Source: Bradyrhizobium sp. 164
GTDB taxonomy: Bacteria > Pseudomonadota > Alphaproteobacteria > Rhizobiales > Xanthobacteraceae
DNA: 64,000 nt
Assembly: GCF_023073715.1 (NCBI RefSeq)
Contig: NZ_JADPKA010000066.1
Span: 186,001-250,000, forward strand
Direction: 5' to 3'
The notes beneath the pieces are model-generated. The model ran no database searches and was not told the DNA's origin. It saw only the letters and a list, made by a program, of their open reading frames with translations. Position 1 is the stretch's first letter, and each line of letters starts with the position of its first letter. Shown here in pieces: positions 49,919-57,815 of the stretch. Position numbers and translations under genes: made by a program.

Positions 49919-51118
49919 CTATACGGCCGCGCGCACGCTGCGCTCGGCGATCATCTTGTCGATGGCACGGTCGTCGTAGCCCAGATCGCGCAGTACCTCG
50001 CGCGAATGCTCGCCGACCCGGGGGGCCGGCCCGCCGATCGCGGCCTGGTTGACCTCGAAGCGAGCTGCCGGCCTCGGCTGCCGCACCCGGCCGACCTTCG
50101 GCTGATCGAATTCGGCGATGATGCCGCGGGCCAGGACCTGTTCGTTGTGGATGATCTCGGCCCGACGCAGGATCGGCGCGCAAGGCACATCCGCTGCGTC
50201 GAGGCGTTCCAGCCATTCGGCTGTCGTATGCTGGCTGATGTATTCCGCCATCTTGTTGATCCGCGCGGTGGCATTGACCGAGCGCGCCGCTGGCGTCGCA
50301 AAGCGGGAATCCTTGGCGAGCTCGGGGTCACCGGAGGCACGGCAAAAGCCCTGCCATTCGGAATCGGAGATGGTACCGGCGGTGATGTAGCCGTCGCTGG
50401 TCTTGAACACCAAGTCCGGCCGATCATTCGGATCGGCCGCGGCTGCCTCGGCGCCGACCACCGTGTACTGCATCATTCCTTCCGGCCAGAGGTAGGAGAT
50501 CATCGTATCCAGCATCGCCACTTGGATGTGGTCGCCCTGCCCCGTCTTCTCACGGGCATAGAGCGCAGCAGCCACGGCCTGCGCGGTGAACACCGCGGTG
50601 GTCTTGTCGCAGACGATGGTGCGGATCATCTGCGGGCGGTTCGTGACCGGCTGCGACTGGATATCGGCGAAGCCGGACAAGCCCTGAATGATCGGATCAT
50701 AGACCCGTTTCTTCACGTAGGGGCCGCTATCACCGACGCCGCTGATCGAGACGTAGATCAGGCGCGGATGGCGCTGGCGCAATTCCTCGACCCCGAGACC
50801 GAGGCGTTCCATGGTACCTGGCCGGAAATTCTGCACCAGGACATCGGACTGCGCGATCAGCTTGGCGAGCACCTCGCGCCCGGACGCGCTCTTGACGTCG
50901 ATCGACAGCGAACGCTTGCCGCGGTTTGACGAGATGAACAGTGCGGAGAACTCGCCCTCCTTGTCGATGGTGGCACGGCTGCGGCGGGTGATGTCGCCAC
51001 CGATTGGCTCGATCTTCAGCACGTCGGCGCCCTGGTCCGCCAGAAACATGGTCGCGAACGGACCCGACACCACGCCGGTCAAATCGAGCACTCGAACGCC
51101 GTGAAGTGGTCCGGGCAT
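49919..51118 (-). CDS. CaiB/BaiF family CoA-transferase
   Basis: 399 residues from ATG 51118; GGGAGA about 7 bases upstream favours it over the ATG at 51124. Family III CoA-transferase: GVVSGPFATMFLADQGADVLKIE at the start, then SNRGKRSLSIDVKS, and the catalytic aspartate in GDHIQVAMLDTMISYL. It moves CoA from one acyl-CoA to another carboxylic acid, possibly the pathway substrate. Second gene of the leftward unit that begins with the isomerase gene, downstream of operator site B. Confidence 0.93.
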   Translation of the reverse strand: MPGPLHGVRVLDLTGVVSGPFATMFLADQGADVLKIEPIGGDITRRSRATIDKEGEFSALFISSNRGKRSLSIDVKSASGREVLAKLIAQSDVLVQNFRPGTMERLGLGVEELRQRHPRLIYVSISGVGDSGPYVKKRVYDPIIQGLSGFADIQSQPVTNRPQMIRTIVCDKTTAVFTAQAVAAALYAREKTGQGDHIQVAMLDTMISYLWPEGMMQYTVVGAEAAAADPNDRPDLVFKTSDGYITAGTISDSEWQGFCRASGDPELAKDSRFATPAARSVNATARINKMAEYISQHTTAEWLERLDAADVPCAPILRRAEIIHNEQVLARGIIAEFDQPKVGRVRQPRPAARFEVNQAAIGGPAPRVGEHSREVLRDLGYDDRAIDKMIAERSVRAAV

Positions 51119-51192
51119 GGGCATTCTCCCTGAATTTGCGTTTGCTTTGGGTCCGACTGGCTTTCGCCACTCAACCTGGACAGTCGGCGCCG

Positions 51193-51825
51193 TCAAGCCG
51201 TCTTGGAAACAGGTTGTCTGGTCTGCTCGAGGATCGACTCCTCGACGTCGCGGATCTGGTCCTTGCCGAAGAACATCTCCTTGCCAACGAAGAATGTCGG
51301 TGAACCAAATGCACCGCGGCTGACGGCGTCATTGGTCAGATCGATCAGCCTCTTCTTGACGTCATCCTGCTGCGCGCGCGCAATCAACCGGTCGATGTCG
51401 ATCCCCGAGGACACGAACGCGCTCCGGAAAATTTCCGGATCATCCATCTTCTTGGGCTCTTCCCACATATGATGATAGGCGGCACGGAAGTAGGGCTCGA
51501 ACATACCCTCGAGCTGGGCGGCGACAGCGCCACGCATCAGCATCAGCGTGTTGACCGGGAAGAATGGATTCTGGCGAAACTTCGTGATGTTGTGGCGGCG
51601 GATGAACCGCTGGGTCTCCAACGCCTGGTATTCCGGCTTGTTTTTGATCCCGCGAAGCGAGTCGAACGGCGACATGTTGCCGGTCGCCTTGTAGATGCCG
51701 CCGAGCAGAACCGGGACATACGCGAACTTCACGCCGGTGCGCTGCTCGATGCTGGGAATGACAACTTCCGCCAGGTAGGCGTTCGGGCTGCCGAAATCGA
51801 ACTGGAATTCAATCTTCAGGGTCAT
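51193..51825 (-). CDS. DsbA-family 2-hydroxychromene-2-carboxylate isomerase-like protein
   Basis: 210 residues. The fold is DsbA/GST-kappa-like: DFGSPNAYLAE holds the serine that activates glutathione, and GAFGSPTFFVGKEMFFGKDQ contains the cis-proline. There is no CxxC, so it is an isomerase-type member rather than a disulfide oxidase. In naphthalene and other polycyclic aromatic pathways such enzymes isomerise a chromene intermediate with glutathione. Here it heads a unit with the CoA-transferase and sits next to operator B. Confidence 0.88.
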   Translation of the reverse strand: MTLKIEFQFDFGSPNAYLAEVVIPSIEQRTGVKFAYVPVLLGGIYKATGNMSPFDSLRGIKNKPEYQALETQRFIRRHNITKFRQNPFFPVNTLMLMRGAVAAQLEGMFEPYFRAAYHHMWEEPKKMDDPEIFRSAFVSSGIDIDRLIARAQQDDVKKRLIDLTNDAVSRGAFGSPTFFVGKEMFFGKDQIRDVEESILEQTRQPVSKTA

Positions 51826-51899
51826 CTGGGCCTTCTCCCGGAGAGCGAATGGCGGTCACCGGCGATCCGATCGCCAGCCCGAGGTTCGGTCAAGCATAT

Positions 51900-51916
51900 A
51901 GTTCTGAAATAGAACT
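51900..51916. promoter_or_regulatory. Operator-like palindrome, site B
   Basis: AGTTCT-GAAAT-AGAACT at 51900-51916, a perfect 6+6 palindrome in the divergent region between the isomerase gene (75 bases) and the HxlR gene (142 bases). Site C is exactly its reverse complement, spacer included. Confidence 0.75.
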
Positions 51917-52058
51917 GTCAAACGTACCTGCAATCTGCTGATTTGGCCTACCGGGAGGGGTATTGTTTGGAATTCAGTACCTATCTAGAATGCGAAGCCC
52001 GTGGCCGGCCTCCGTGGCGATTGGAGACGGCCCATGCCGGGACGATTGGAGTGGGTGA

Positions 52059-52571
52059 ATGAAGTGGAAAGAGCTCGAGGAAGAGCCATGTTCGATGGCC
52101 CGAACCATCGGCGTGATCGGCGATCGCTGGACTCTTCTGATCCTGCGCGAATGCTTCCTGCGCACGCGCCGCTTCGAGGGATTTCAATCGGCGCTCGGGA
52201 TCACGCGGCACTTGCTCGCCGAACGGCTGAAGAAACTGGTTCGCCAGGGCATCCTGCGCCGCATTCCTTACCAGGACTCCCCCAAGCGCCACGAATATAT
52301 CCTGACCCAGAAGGGCCTCGACCTCTATCCGATCATGATGGCGATCGTGCATTGGGGCGATACCCACATGGTCGACGAGCGCGGCCGGCCCTTGCTGCAC
52401 CAGCATCGCAAGTGCGGAAAGGACTTCGATCCGGTCATGGTGTGCTCTGAATGCGGCGAGCCGCTGTCGGCCAAGGAGGTTCATACTCACCCTGGGCCGG
52501 GTGCGCGCAGCACCCCGGCGACGGCGGCGCCGGAGGTCCGAAAGACAAAGGCACGCTCGCGCGCCGCTTGA
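52059..52571 (+). CDS. HxlR-family transcriptional regulator
   Basis: 170 residues. The winged helix has the HxlR hallmark CSMARTIGVIGDRWTLLILRE with the conserved Cys at position 11, then LLAERLKKLVRQGILRR. The C-terminus adds a probable zinc ribbon (H116, C119, C129, C132). The HxlR core is usually about 110 residues, so the 60-residue extension is an addition. It is the only regulator in the 42.8-55.9 kb catabolic cluster and lies beside operator B, so it is the best candidate to bind sites A-D. Confidence 0.9.
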   Translation: MKWKELEEEPCSMARTIGVIGDRWTLLILRECFLRTRRFEGFQSALGITRHLLAERLKKLVRQGILRRIPYQDSPKRHEYILTQKGLDLYPIMMAIVHWGDTHMVDERGRPLLHQHRKCGKDFDPVMVCSECGEPLSAKEVHTHPGPGARSTPATAAPEVRKTKARSRAA

Positions 52572-52742
52572 GGCCTGCACATCGAGGGCCTCGTGCCAGA
52601 GATGGCAATACGAGGAGGAAAGCGGCGTCGGCGCCCATTGAACCTGCTGCCACACACTCCGTCCTGATCTGGCGGCCCGCCGAAGACGGGCGTCTCGTTG
52701 AATGTCGCAGCGAAGCGGTCTTTCAAATGCGATTGCCCTGCC

Positions 52743-54545
52743 CTACACCCGCGCCACGTCCCGGCATGGTTCGTTCGCATAGAGACGTTCAACCTGCTCG
52801 GCGCGAACTTTGAGCACCGCGCGCTGGTTGACATAGGCCTTGTCGGTGATTTCTCCTGCTGCCATCGACGGCGGATCCTTCAGCAGGGAGAAGGCGCAGA
52901 CTCGTTCGCTGCTTCCGACCGCCTCGTTGTATTCCCGAAAGCGGTCCTTCAGAAACTGAACCACGACAGGATCGCAGCTCAAATCAACGGCTGCAGTCTT
53001 GGATATCCGGCCTGCCTCGGTCGGGTTCAGCCAGCACAGCAGCGCGCACGTCTCGCGATTTTCGCCCGCAACAACGATGTCCAGCAAGACGCCACGTGTG
53101 GCGGCCAGGATTGCCGCACGCATGTTTCCGATTGAGACCCAGGTGCCATTCGCAAGCTTGAAGTTCTCGGAAATTCTCCCGGTAAAGCGAAGGCCCCGCT
53201 CCGGTCTCTGCGGATCCAGAAACGAGACGGTATCGCCAATGCGATAGAATCCTTCTTCGTCGAAGGCCTTTTCCGTCAGATCGGGCCGTCCGAGATAGCC
53301 GGGCGTAACGTTGGGGCCCTTGACCCGGGCCTCGTAGGTATCGGAGACCGGAATGAGCTTGAGCTGCAGCCCCGGCGCGGGAAGACCGATCTCTCCGGGC
53401 TGATCCGTTGCCCAATGCGTCGTGCTGATCGTCGGCGCGGTTTCGGTCGTGCCGTAACCCGACATGACCGGAATTCGCCGGCCGGTGGCGGCAAATGTCA
53501 ATCGATAGAGTTTCTCGAGAGTGTCCTGAGAAATTGCGGCGCCAGCATAGCTCAATCGGTCCATCCGCTTGAACACGCTGGCGCCAAGGTCGAGGTCGTT
53601 CTCGATTGCATCACATAAGAGGTTATACCCGGCAGGCACGTTGAACATGGCGGTTGGCGAGATCTCCCTGAGATTCTCGACCGTTTTGTGAAAGAGATGC
53701 GGCAGCGGCCGGCCATCATCGATATAGAGCGTCCCGCCATTCCTGAGGATGCCGTGAAGGATGACATTACTACCCATCGTATGGTGCCAGGGCAGCCACT
53801 CCACCTGGACCGGCGCATCGGGCGGAGACACCAGCAGACTTCCCATTTGCAGGGAGCTTGCCATCATGCGGTGGGTGTTGAGCACGCCCTTGGGGAAGCC
53901 GGTCGAACCGGACGTGAAGAGAATTTTCGCGACGGCGTCACAAGGCACCTCCCGCGATGCGCGCTCGAATCCTTCGCGCCCGGTTCGCGCCGTCAGAACC
54001 TGAAAAGGCACTGTGTGGGGCGCACCATCGACGCTGATCCAGGTCGCGGCCACCAATTCCGGAATGGCGCGGCCGGCGGAAAAGTCGCGTCCGCTTTGAA
54101 CGAACACAAAGCTCGGACGCAGCACTTCCGCGATGTCCTTGAGACGTGCGAGGCCCCCCGGCATCACGGTGTAGTTCGGCGAGATCGGCGCCAGGATGAC
54201 CCCGATCGACATCGCCGCAAACGAGATCACCGCGTTCTCGATGGAGTTTCCGGAAAGGACCGCCAGCTTGTCGGCTGGCCTTGCGCCCATATCGATCAGG
54301 CCTTGGCCGACCGCCTGAACCTGCGACCATGCCTCACCATAGGTGATCTCGTCCCATCCTCCCTTCGCATTGCGTTGCGCAAGGAAAACCCGATCCGGAA
54401 CGGCATTGGCCCAACGCGGCAGAAAATCGGTGATGCGCCAGTCGCACGGCGTCCATTCAAGAGGCGAGCTCAAGATGAGCGTGCCGTCGGGGCGACGCTC
54501 GATCGAAACCTCGCGCGGGGCAAACGTCAGTGCCGTCGTCGACAT
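52743..54545 (-). CDS. AMP-dependent acyl-CoA synthetase (feruloyl-CoA synthase-like)
   Basis: 600 residues from ATG 54545. Adenylation motifs: ILFTSGSTGFPKGV (P-loop), MSGYGTTETAP, and a hinge near GISENFKLANGTW that is RISENFKLANGTW here. In ordinary acyl-CoA synthetases the hinge reads GRxxDxIK; the NFKLANGTWV form is typical of feruloyl-CoA synthase-like enzymes, suggesting an aromatic or related carboxylic acid as substrate. It would activate the acid taken up with help of the next upstream gene product, starting the pathway. Confidence 0.88.
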   Translation of the reverse strand: MSTTALTFAPREVSIERRPDGTLILSSPLEWTPCDWRITDFLPRWANAVPDRVFLAQRNAKGGWDEITYGEAWSQVQAVGQGLIDMGARPADKLAVLSGNSIENAVISFAAMSIGVILAPISPNYTVMPGGLARLKDIAEVLRPSFVFVQSGRDFSAGRAIPELVAATWISVDGAPHTVPFQVLTARTGREGFERASREVPCDAVAKILFTSGSTGFPKGVLNTHRMMASSLQMGSLLVSPPDAPVQVEWLPWHHTMGSNVILHGILRNGGTLYIDDGRPLPHLFHKTVENLREISPTAMFNVPAGYNLLCDAIENDLDLGASVFKRMDRLSYAGAAISQDTLEKLYRLTFAATGRRIPVMSGYGTTETAPTISTTHWATDQPGEIGLPAPGLQLKLIPVSDTYEARVKGPNVTPGYLGRPDLTEKAFDEEGFYRIGDTVSFLDPQRPERGLRFTGRISENFKLANGTWVSIGNMRAAILAATRGVLLDIVVAGENRETCALLCWLNPTEAGRISKTAAVDLSCDPVVVQFLKDRFREYNEAVGSSERVCAFSLLKDPPSMAAGEITDKAYVNQRAVLKVRAEQVERLYANEPCRDVARV

Positions 54546-54671
54546 CGAAAATGATCTCCCGAATTGCTGAAGGGCGACCACATGCCGTGCATTCCCGTAA
54601 TGCCCAGCGGCGGCCTACCGGCGCATTGCAAGCTTGGGACGCAGCTCATGCGGCATCTGGCTGGGGCGAGT

Positions 54672-55871
54672 TCATTCGGACCTGGCGTCGAGCACCTCGC
54701 CGAAGGCTTCCCAGGTCGATCCGGTCCATCGTTGCAAGCGCATCTGCGTCCAGATCATGTTCTCGGATTCGCTGGTGTTCACCTTGATCCCGGGCAGCGC
54801 GGTCGGGACGACGAAATCCCTGAGGTTCTTGGCCTGCGCCAGAATGTTCTTGCGGGATAGATCATCGCCGCATTGCTTCAGGATCTGCTCGAGCAGGATG
54901 CCTTGCTGATAGCCGGTCAGATAGCTGCCGTTGGTGATATCGACGCCGGCCAGGTACTTGTCGAGAAACGCCCGATAGGTCTGCATGGCGGGATCGTCTT
55001 TCCATGTCGGATCCACGACGTCCTTGTTGATCGTCCCGACGATCACGCCGACTGATTTGTCGAGGCCAGCCGGCGCGAGCGTGCCCCCGACCGAACCGGA
55101 TGGAAAGTTGATGATCACCGTCGCCTTCCAGCCGATCACAGAAGCCTGCCGGATCGCCTGCGCGGCGAATTTCGGCGTTCCCGCGATCACCAGGGCGTCG
55201 GCACCGGAGCTTTTCAGGTTTGTGATCTGTGAGTCGACGGTCGGCTCGGTGACCTCATAGGACGCGCTGACGACCTTTCGATCGTAGTCCTTGCCGAGAA
55301 AGGCCTTGAAGGCATTGACGTAATCTTTGCCAAGATCGTCGTTCTGATAGAGAATCGCATATTTGGCGTTCGGCAGCGTCCTGGTCAGATATTTCGCGTA
55401 GATTTTTCCTTCGGTGTCGTAGCTGACAAGACCTGTCGTGGTCAGCGGGGAACTGGCGACGTCGGTGAACTTGGACGAGCCGCTGATGATCGCGATGCTC
55501 GGCACGCCTTTCGCTCTCAGGTATTTTGCCGTGGCCGAAAGGCCGGGCGTGCCGAGCTGACCGAACATGAACGCCACCTCATCGCTCTCGACGAGCTTGC
55601 GGACGTGCTCTACCGCTTTCGGAGGGCTGTAGGCGTCGTCATAGGCGATGTAGTTGATCTTGCGGCCGTTGATGCCGCCGCGGTCATTCACCGATTGAAT
55701 GTAGGCGATAAGGCCCTTGCCGACGAGACCGATCGATGACGCCGGTCCGCTGAACGGAAACACCCCGCCAATTTTGATCTCGGTCGCAGTAACGCCGACC
55801 TCGTCGGCCGCAAACGCCGGACCATTCAAAAGCAAAGCCAGGGCCGCAACGGCCTTCCATTTCGTCAACAT
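54672..55871 (-). CDS. ABC transporter substrate-binding protein, branched-chain amino acid type
   Basis: 399 residues from ATG 55871 with GGGAGG upstream and a signal peptide ending near AFA-A22. The type I periplasmic fold (TEIKIGGVFPFSGPASSIGLVGKG, AYDDAYSPPKAVEHVRKLVE) matches the LivJ group, which in soil bacteria often binds aromatic acids. No permease or ATPase gene is adjacent, so it must use a transporter encoded elsewhere. First gene of the unit with the CoA ligase, downstream of operator C. Confidence 0.9.
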   Translation of the reverse strand: MLTKWKAVAALALLLNGPAFAADEVGVTATEIKIGGVFPFSGPASSIGLVGKGLIAYIQSVNDRGGINGRKINYIAYDDAYSPPKAVEHVRKLVESDEVAFMFGQLGTPGLSATAKYLRAKGVPSIAIISGSSKFTDVASSPLTTTGLVSYDTEGKIYAKYLTRTLPNAKYAILYQNDDLGKDYVNAFKAFLGKDYDRKVVSASYEVTEPTVDSQITNLKSSGADALVIAGTPKFAAQAIRQASVIGWKATVIINFPSGSVGGTLAPAGLDKSVGVIVGTINKDVVDPTWKDDPAMQTYRAFLDKYLAGVDITNGSYLTGYQQGILLEQILKQCGDDLSRKNILAQAKNLRDFVVPTALPGIKVNTSESENMIWTQMRLQRWTGSTWEAFGEVLDARSE

Positions 55872-56026
55872 TGTCCGTCCTCCCAAACCCGCACCTTCCT
55901 GGTACGTGGTCCTGTTTATTCGCGCGGCTGCACGCCCCGCCTCACCCGCAGGCCTGAGTTGGTCCGGCGCGGCAATCCGTAGAAGGGGCGGCCGTCATGA
56001 TCGGCCATCTTCTCGGTCCATCCTAC

Positions 56027-56043
56027 AGTTCTATTTCAGAACT
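56027..56043. promoter_or_regulatory. Operator-like palindrome, site C
   Basis: AGTTCT-ATTTC-AGAACT at 56027-56043, the exact reverse complement of site B and 156 bases before the binding-protein gene (leftward). Confidence 0.75.
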
Positions 56044-56188
56044 GGTCAAGCGATTAGATGACGGCACGCGGAAAGTCCCGTGCGCGCCCGGGAGGTGCCG
56101 AATTCGACTTTCAAATGCCATCATTGCGCAGTGGCGACAGCTCTGATCGCCGGGCAGAAGGCCTCGGCGCAGCCGGCGAAGCAATATA

Positions 56189-56205
56189 AGTTCTAATATT
56201 GAACT
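56189..56205. promoter_or_regulatory. Operator-like palindrome, site D
   Basis: AGTTCT-AATAT-TGAACT at 56189-56205 matches the motif with one mismatch. It lies 162 bases from site C, near-integral helical turns away, and could act with it or serve the rightward genes. Confidence 0.55.
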
Positions 56206-56350
56206 TACTTCCTCAACCTTTGTGCTCGGCGACGATGTCAGCGATCGAAGTCCGATAGGTAACCGCGGCATTCGAGGCAGTTGCCCGCCGGCCGGAATAC
56301 AAGCCGGCCGCTCGCAACGAAATCACGCCAATTCTGATCACAGCGCCTCT

Positions 56351-56386
56351 CCTGGCGTCCTGGCGATCACCTGGCGTCCTGGCGAT
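56351..56386. repeat. Two tandem copies of a 17-base repeat
   Basis: CCTGGCGTCCTGGCGAT occurs at 56351-56367 and again at 56370-56386. Period is 19 bases. Function unknown; it lies upstream of the oxidase operon. Confidence 0.6.
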
Positions 56387-56593
56387 ACACGAGGCTTAGG
56401 AACCACGACAGCACGCTGGCATTTTCCCGCATGTCTGACGGGAGCACTCAAACAGGCAATAGCGGCGTCGGCGTGCTTTTGGCATTTGCCGCAGCGAGCG
56501 CGCAACGGGAGCGAAGCACCGAAGCCGCACAGCGCCGCACGATCCACAAGAGGAGATGGCAAGGTGATCGAACCGCAAAGTCGAGGATGATCA

Positions 56594-56716
56594 ATGCTTG
56601 AAGACCTTCGCGCGATTACCCAGCCAGGGGCCATGATAGCCGTCCTGATCGTCCTGCTGCTGATGGCCGTGGCCGATGCGGCAATCTTCATCGCGACCAG
56701 AGGATGGCCTTTCTGA
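56594..56716 (+). CDS. 40-residue single-span membrane protein before the oxidase genes
   Basis: ATG 56594 to TGA 56716. A GAGGA ribosome site (56583-56587) is ideally spaced. One hydrophobic helix covers about residues 13-34 (MIAVLIVLLLMAVADAAIFI), with a charged start (MLEDLR) and TRGWPF end. Small single-span proteins are common parts or assembly aids of haem-copper oxidases, and its place just ahead of coxB supports such a role. No family name can be given. Confidence 0.6.
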   Translation: MLEDLRAITQPGAMIAVLIVLLLMAVADAAIFIATRGWPF

Positions 56717-56804
56717 GATGCTGTGAACCAGCCATTTCGCGGAGATAGGAACCTTCATACGATTGACCGGTTCGCCCTCGAACAGGGGAGCACGGCGAAC
56801 ATCG

Positions 56805-57815
56805 ATGCCTGTCCGGATGCGAACGGCTCTGGTGCCATTTGCGACGTTGCCGCTGGCCGCTTGCGCCGGCCGGCAGTCCGTGCTGGACCCGCAGGGACTT
56901 CAGTCCAGCCAGATCCTTCATACCATCTTCATCTTCCTGACCGTTGCGGCCGCCGTCTGGATCGCCGTCGTGGTCGTGCTTGGAGTCAGTTTGCTGCGCC
57001 GAAAGCGCCCGGCCGACCAACCACTCGCGCTGCACCAGCCGTTTGAGCGGACGAGCGGTCGCGTCATCTTTGTCCTGGGGCTCGCAACCCTCGTCGTCGT
57101 GCTCGGACTCTCCATTGTCAGTTATGCCGGTCAGCGCACGATCTTTGCCAAGGACGAGAACGCCCTCACGCTCAAGATCATTGGCCACCAATGGTGGTGG
57201 GAAGTCCGCTATGAAGCTGACAGTCCGCATCGGAGCTTCGTGACCGCGAACGAGATCCGCGTCCCGACCGGCCAACCGGTGAAGGTCGAGCTGGAATCCG
57301 CCGATGTGATCCACAGCTTCTGGGTGCCGAGCCTGACCGGGAAGATGGACCTCATCACCGGGCAAAAGAACGAGCTGCAATTCACGGCCAAGAATGCCGG
57401 CGTCTATCGCGGGCAATGCGCCGAATTCTGCGGCCTCCAGCATGCGAATATGGCCTTCGCCGTGCTCGCGCTGCCGCCGGATGAATTCGGCCGCTGGCGC
57501 GACCACGAGAACCAGAGCGCGAACAGCCCTACGGATCAGCTTGGCAAGCAGGGCGAGGCTCTTTTCCGGGCCCGCGGATGTGCCTTGTGTCACAACATCA
57601 GCGGCACGCTGGCCGGCGGGCAGCTCGGCCCGGATCTCACGCATATCGGCAGCAGAACGACGATCGCGGCGGGAACGCTGCCGAATACGCCGGCGACGCT
57701 CGCGGCTTGGATCGCCGATCCCCAGCACATCAAGCCCGGCAATCTCATGCCAAAGATGCCGCTGCAGTCGGGCGAGCTCATCGCGATCCTACACTATCTG
57801 GAGCAGCTCAAGTGA
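56805..57815 (+). CDS. coxB: Cytochrome c oxidase subunit II fused to cytochrome c (caa3 type)
   Basis: 336 residues from ATG 56805; the start is uncertain (56817 is also possible). A lipobox LAAC at about 17-20 suggests a lipoprotein signal. Two membrane helices (about 38-65 and 87-108) precede the cupredoxin domain with CuA ligands H170, C205, E207, C209, H213 and M216 (CAEFCGLQHANM). A C-terminal cytochrome c domain has C259-A-L-C262-H263 and a methionine near 315-318. This fusion defines caa3-type oxidases, which take electrons directly from soluble cytochrome c. First large gene of the operon. Confidence 0.93.
   Translation: MPVRMRTALVPFATLPLAACAGRQSVLDPQGLQSSQILHTIFIFLTVAAAVWIAVVVVLGVSLLRRKRPADQPLALHQPFERTSGRVIFVLGLATLVVVLGLSIVSYAGQRTIFAKDENALTLKIIGHQWWWEVRYEADSPHRSFVTANEIRVPTGQPVKVELESADVIHSFWVPSLTGKMDLITGQKNELQFTAKNAGVYRGQCAEFCGLQHANMAFAVLALPPDEFGRWRDHENQSANSPTDQLGKQGEALFRARGCALCHNISGTLAGGQLGPDLTHIGSRTTIAAGTLPNTPATLAAWIADPQHIKPGNLMPKMPLQSGELIAILHYLEQLK

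Larger units (their letters stand above)
55872..56593. promoter_or_regulatory. 722-base control region between the binding-protein gene and the oxidase operon
   Basis: Holds the promoter of the leftward binding-protein and ligase unit, operator sites C and D, and the upstream region of the rightward oxidase operon. A tandem 17-mer repeat occurs at 56351-56386. AT-rich sequence around 56180-56215 surrounds site D. No gene is convincing until the small frame at 56594. Confidence 0.6.

Noticed and set aside
56351..56386. CRISPR-like repeat
   Set aside because: Two copies of a 17-mer separated by 2 bases, no spacers and no cas genes.
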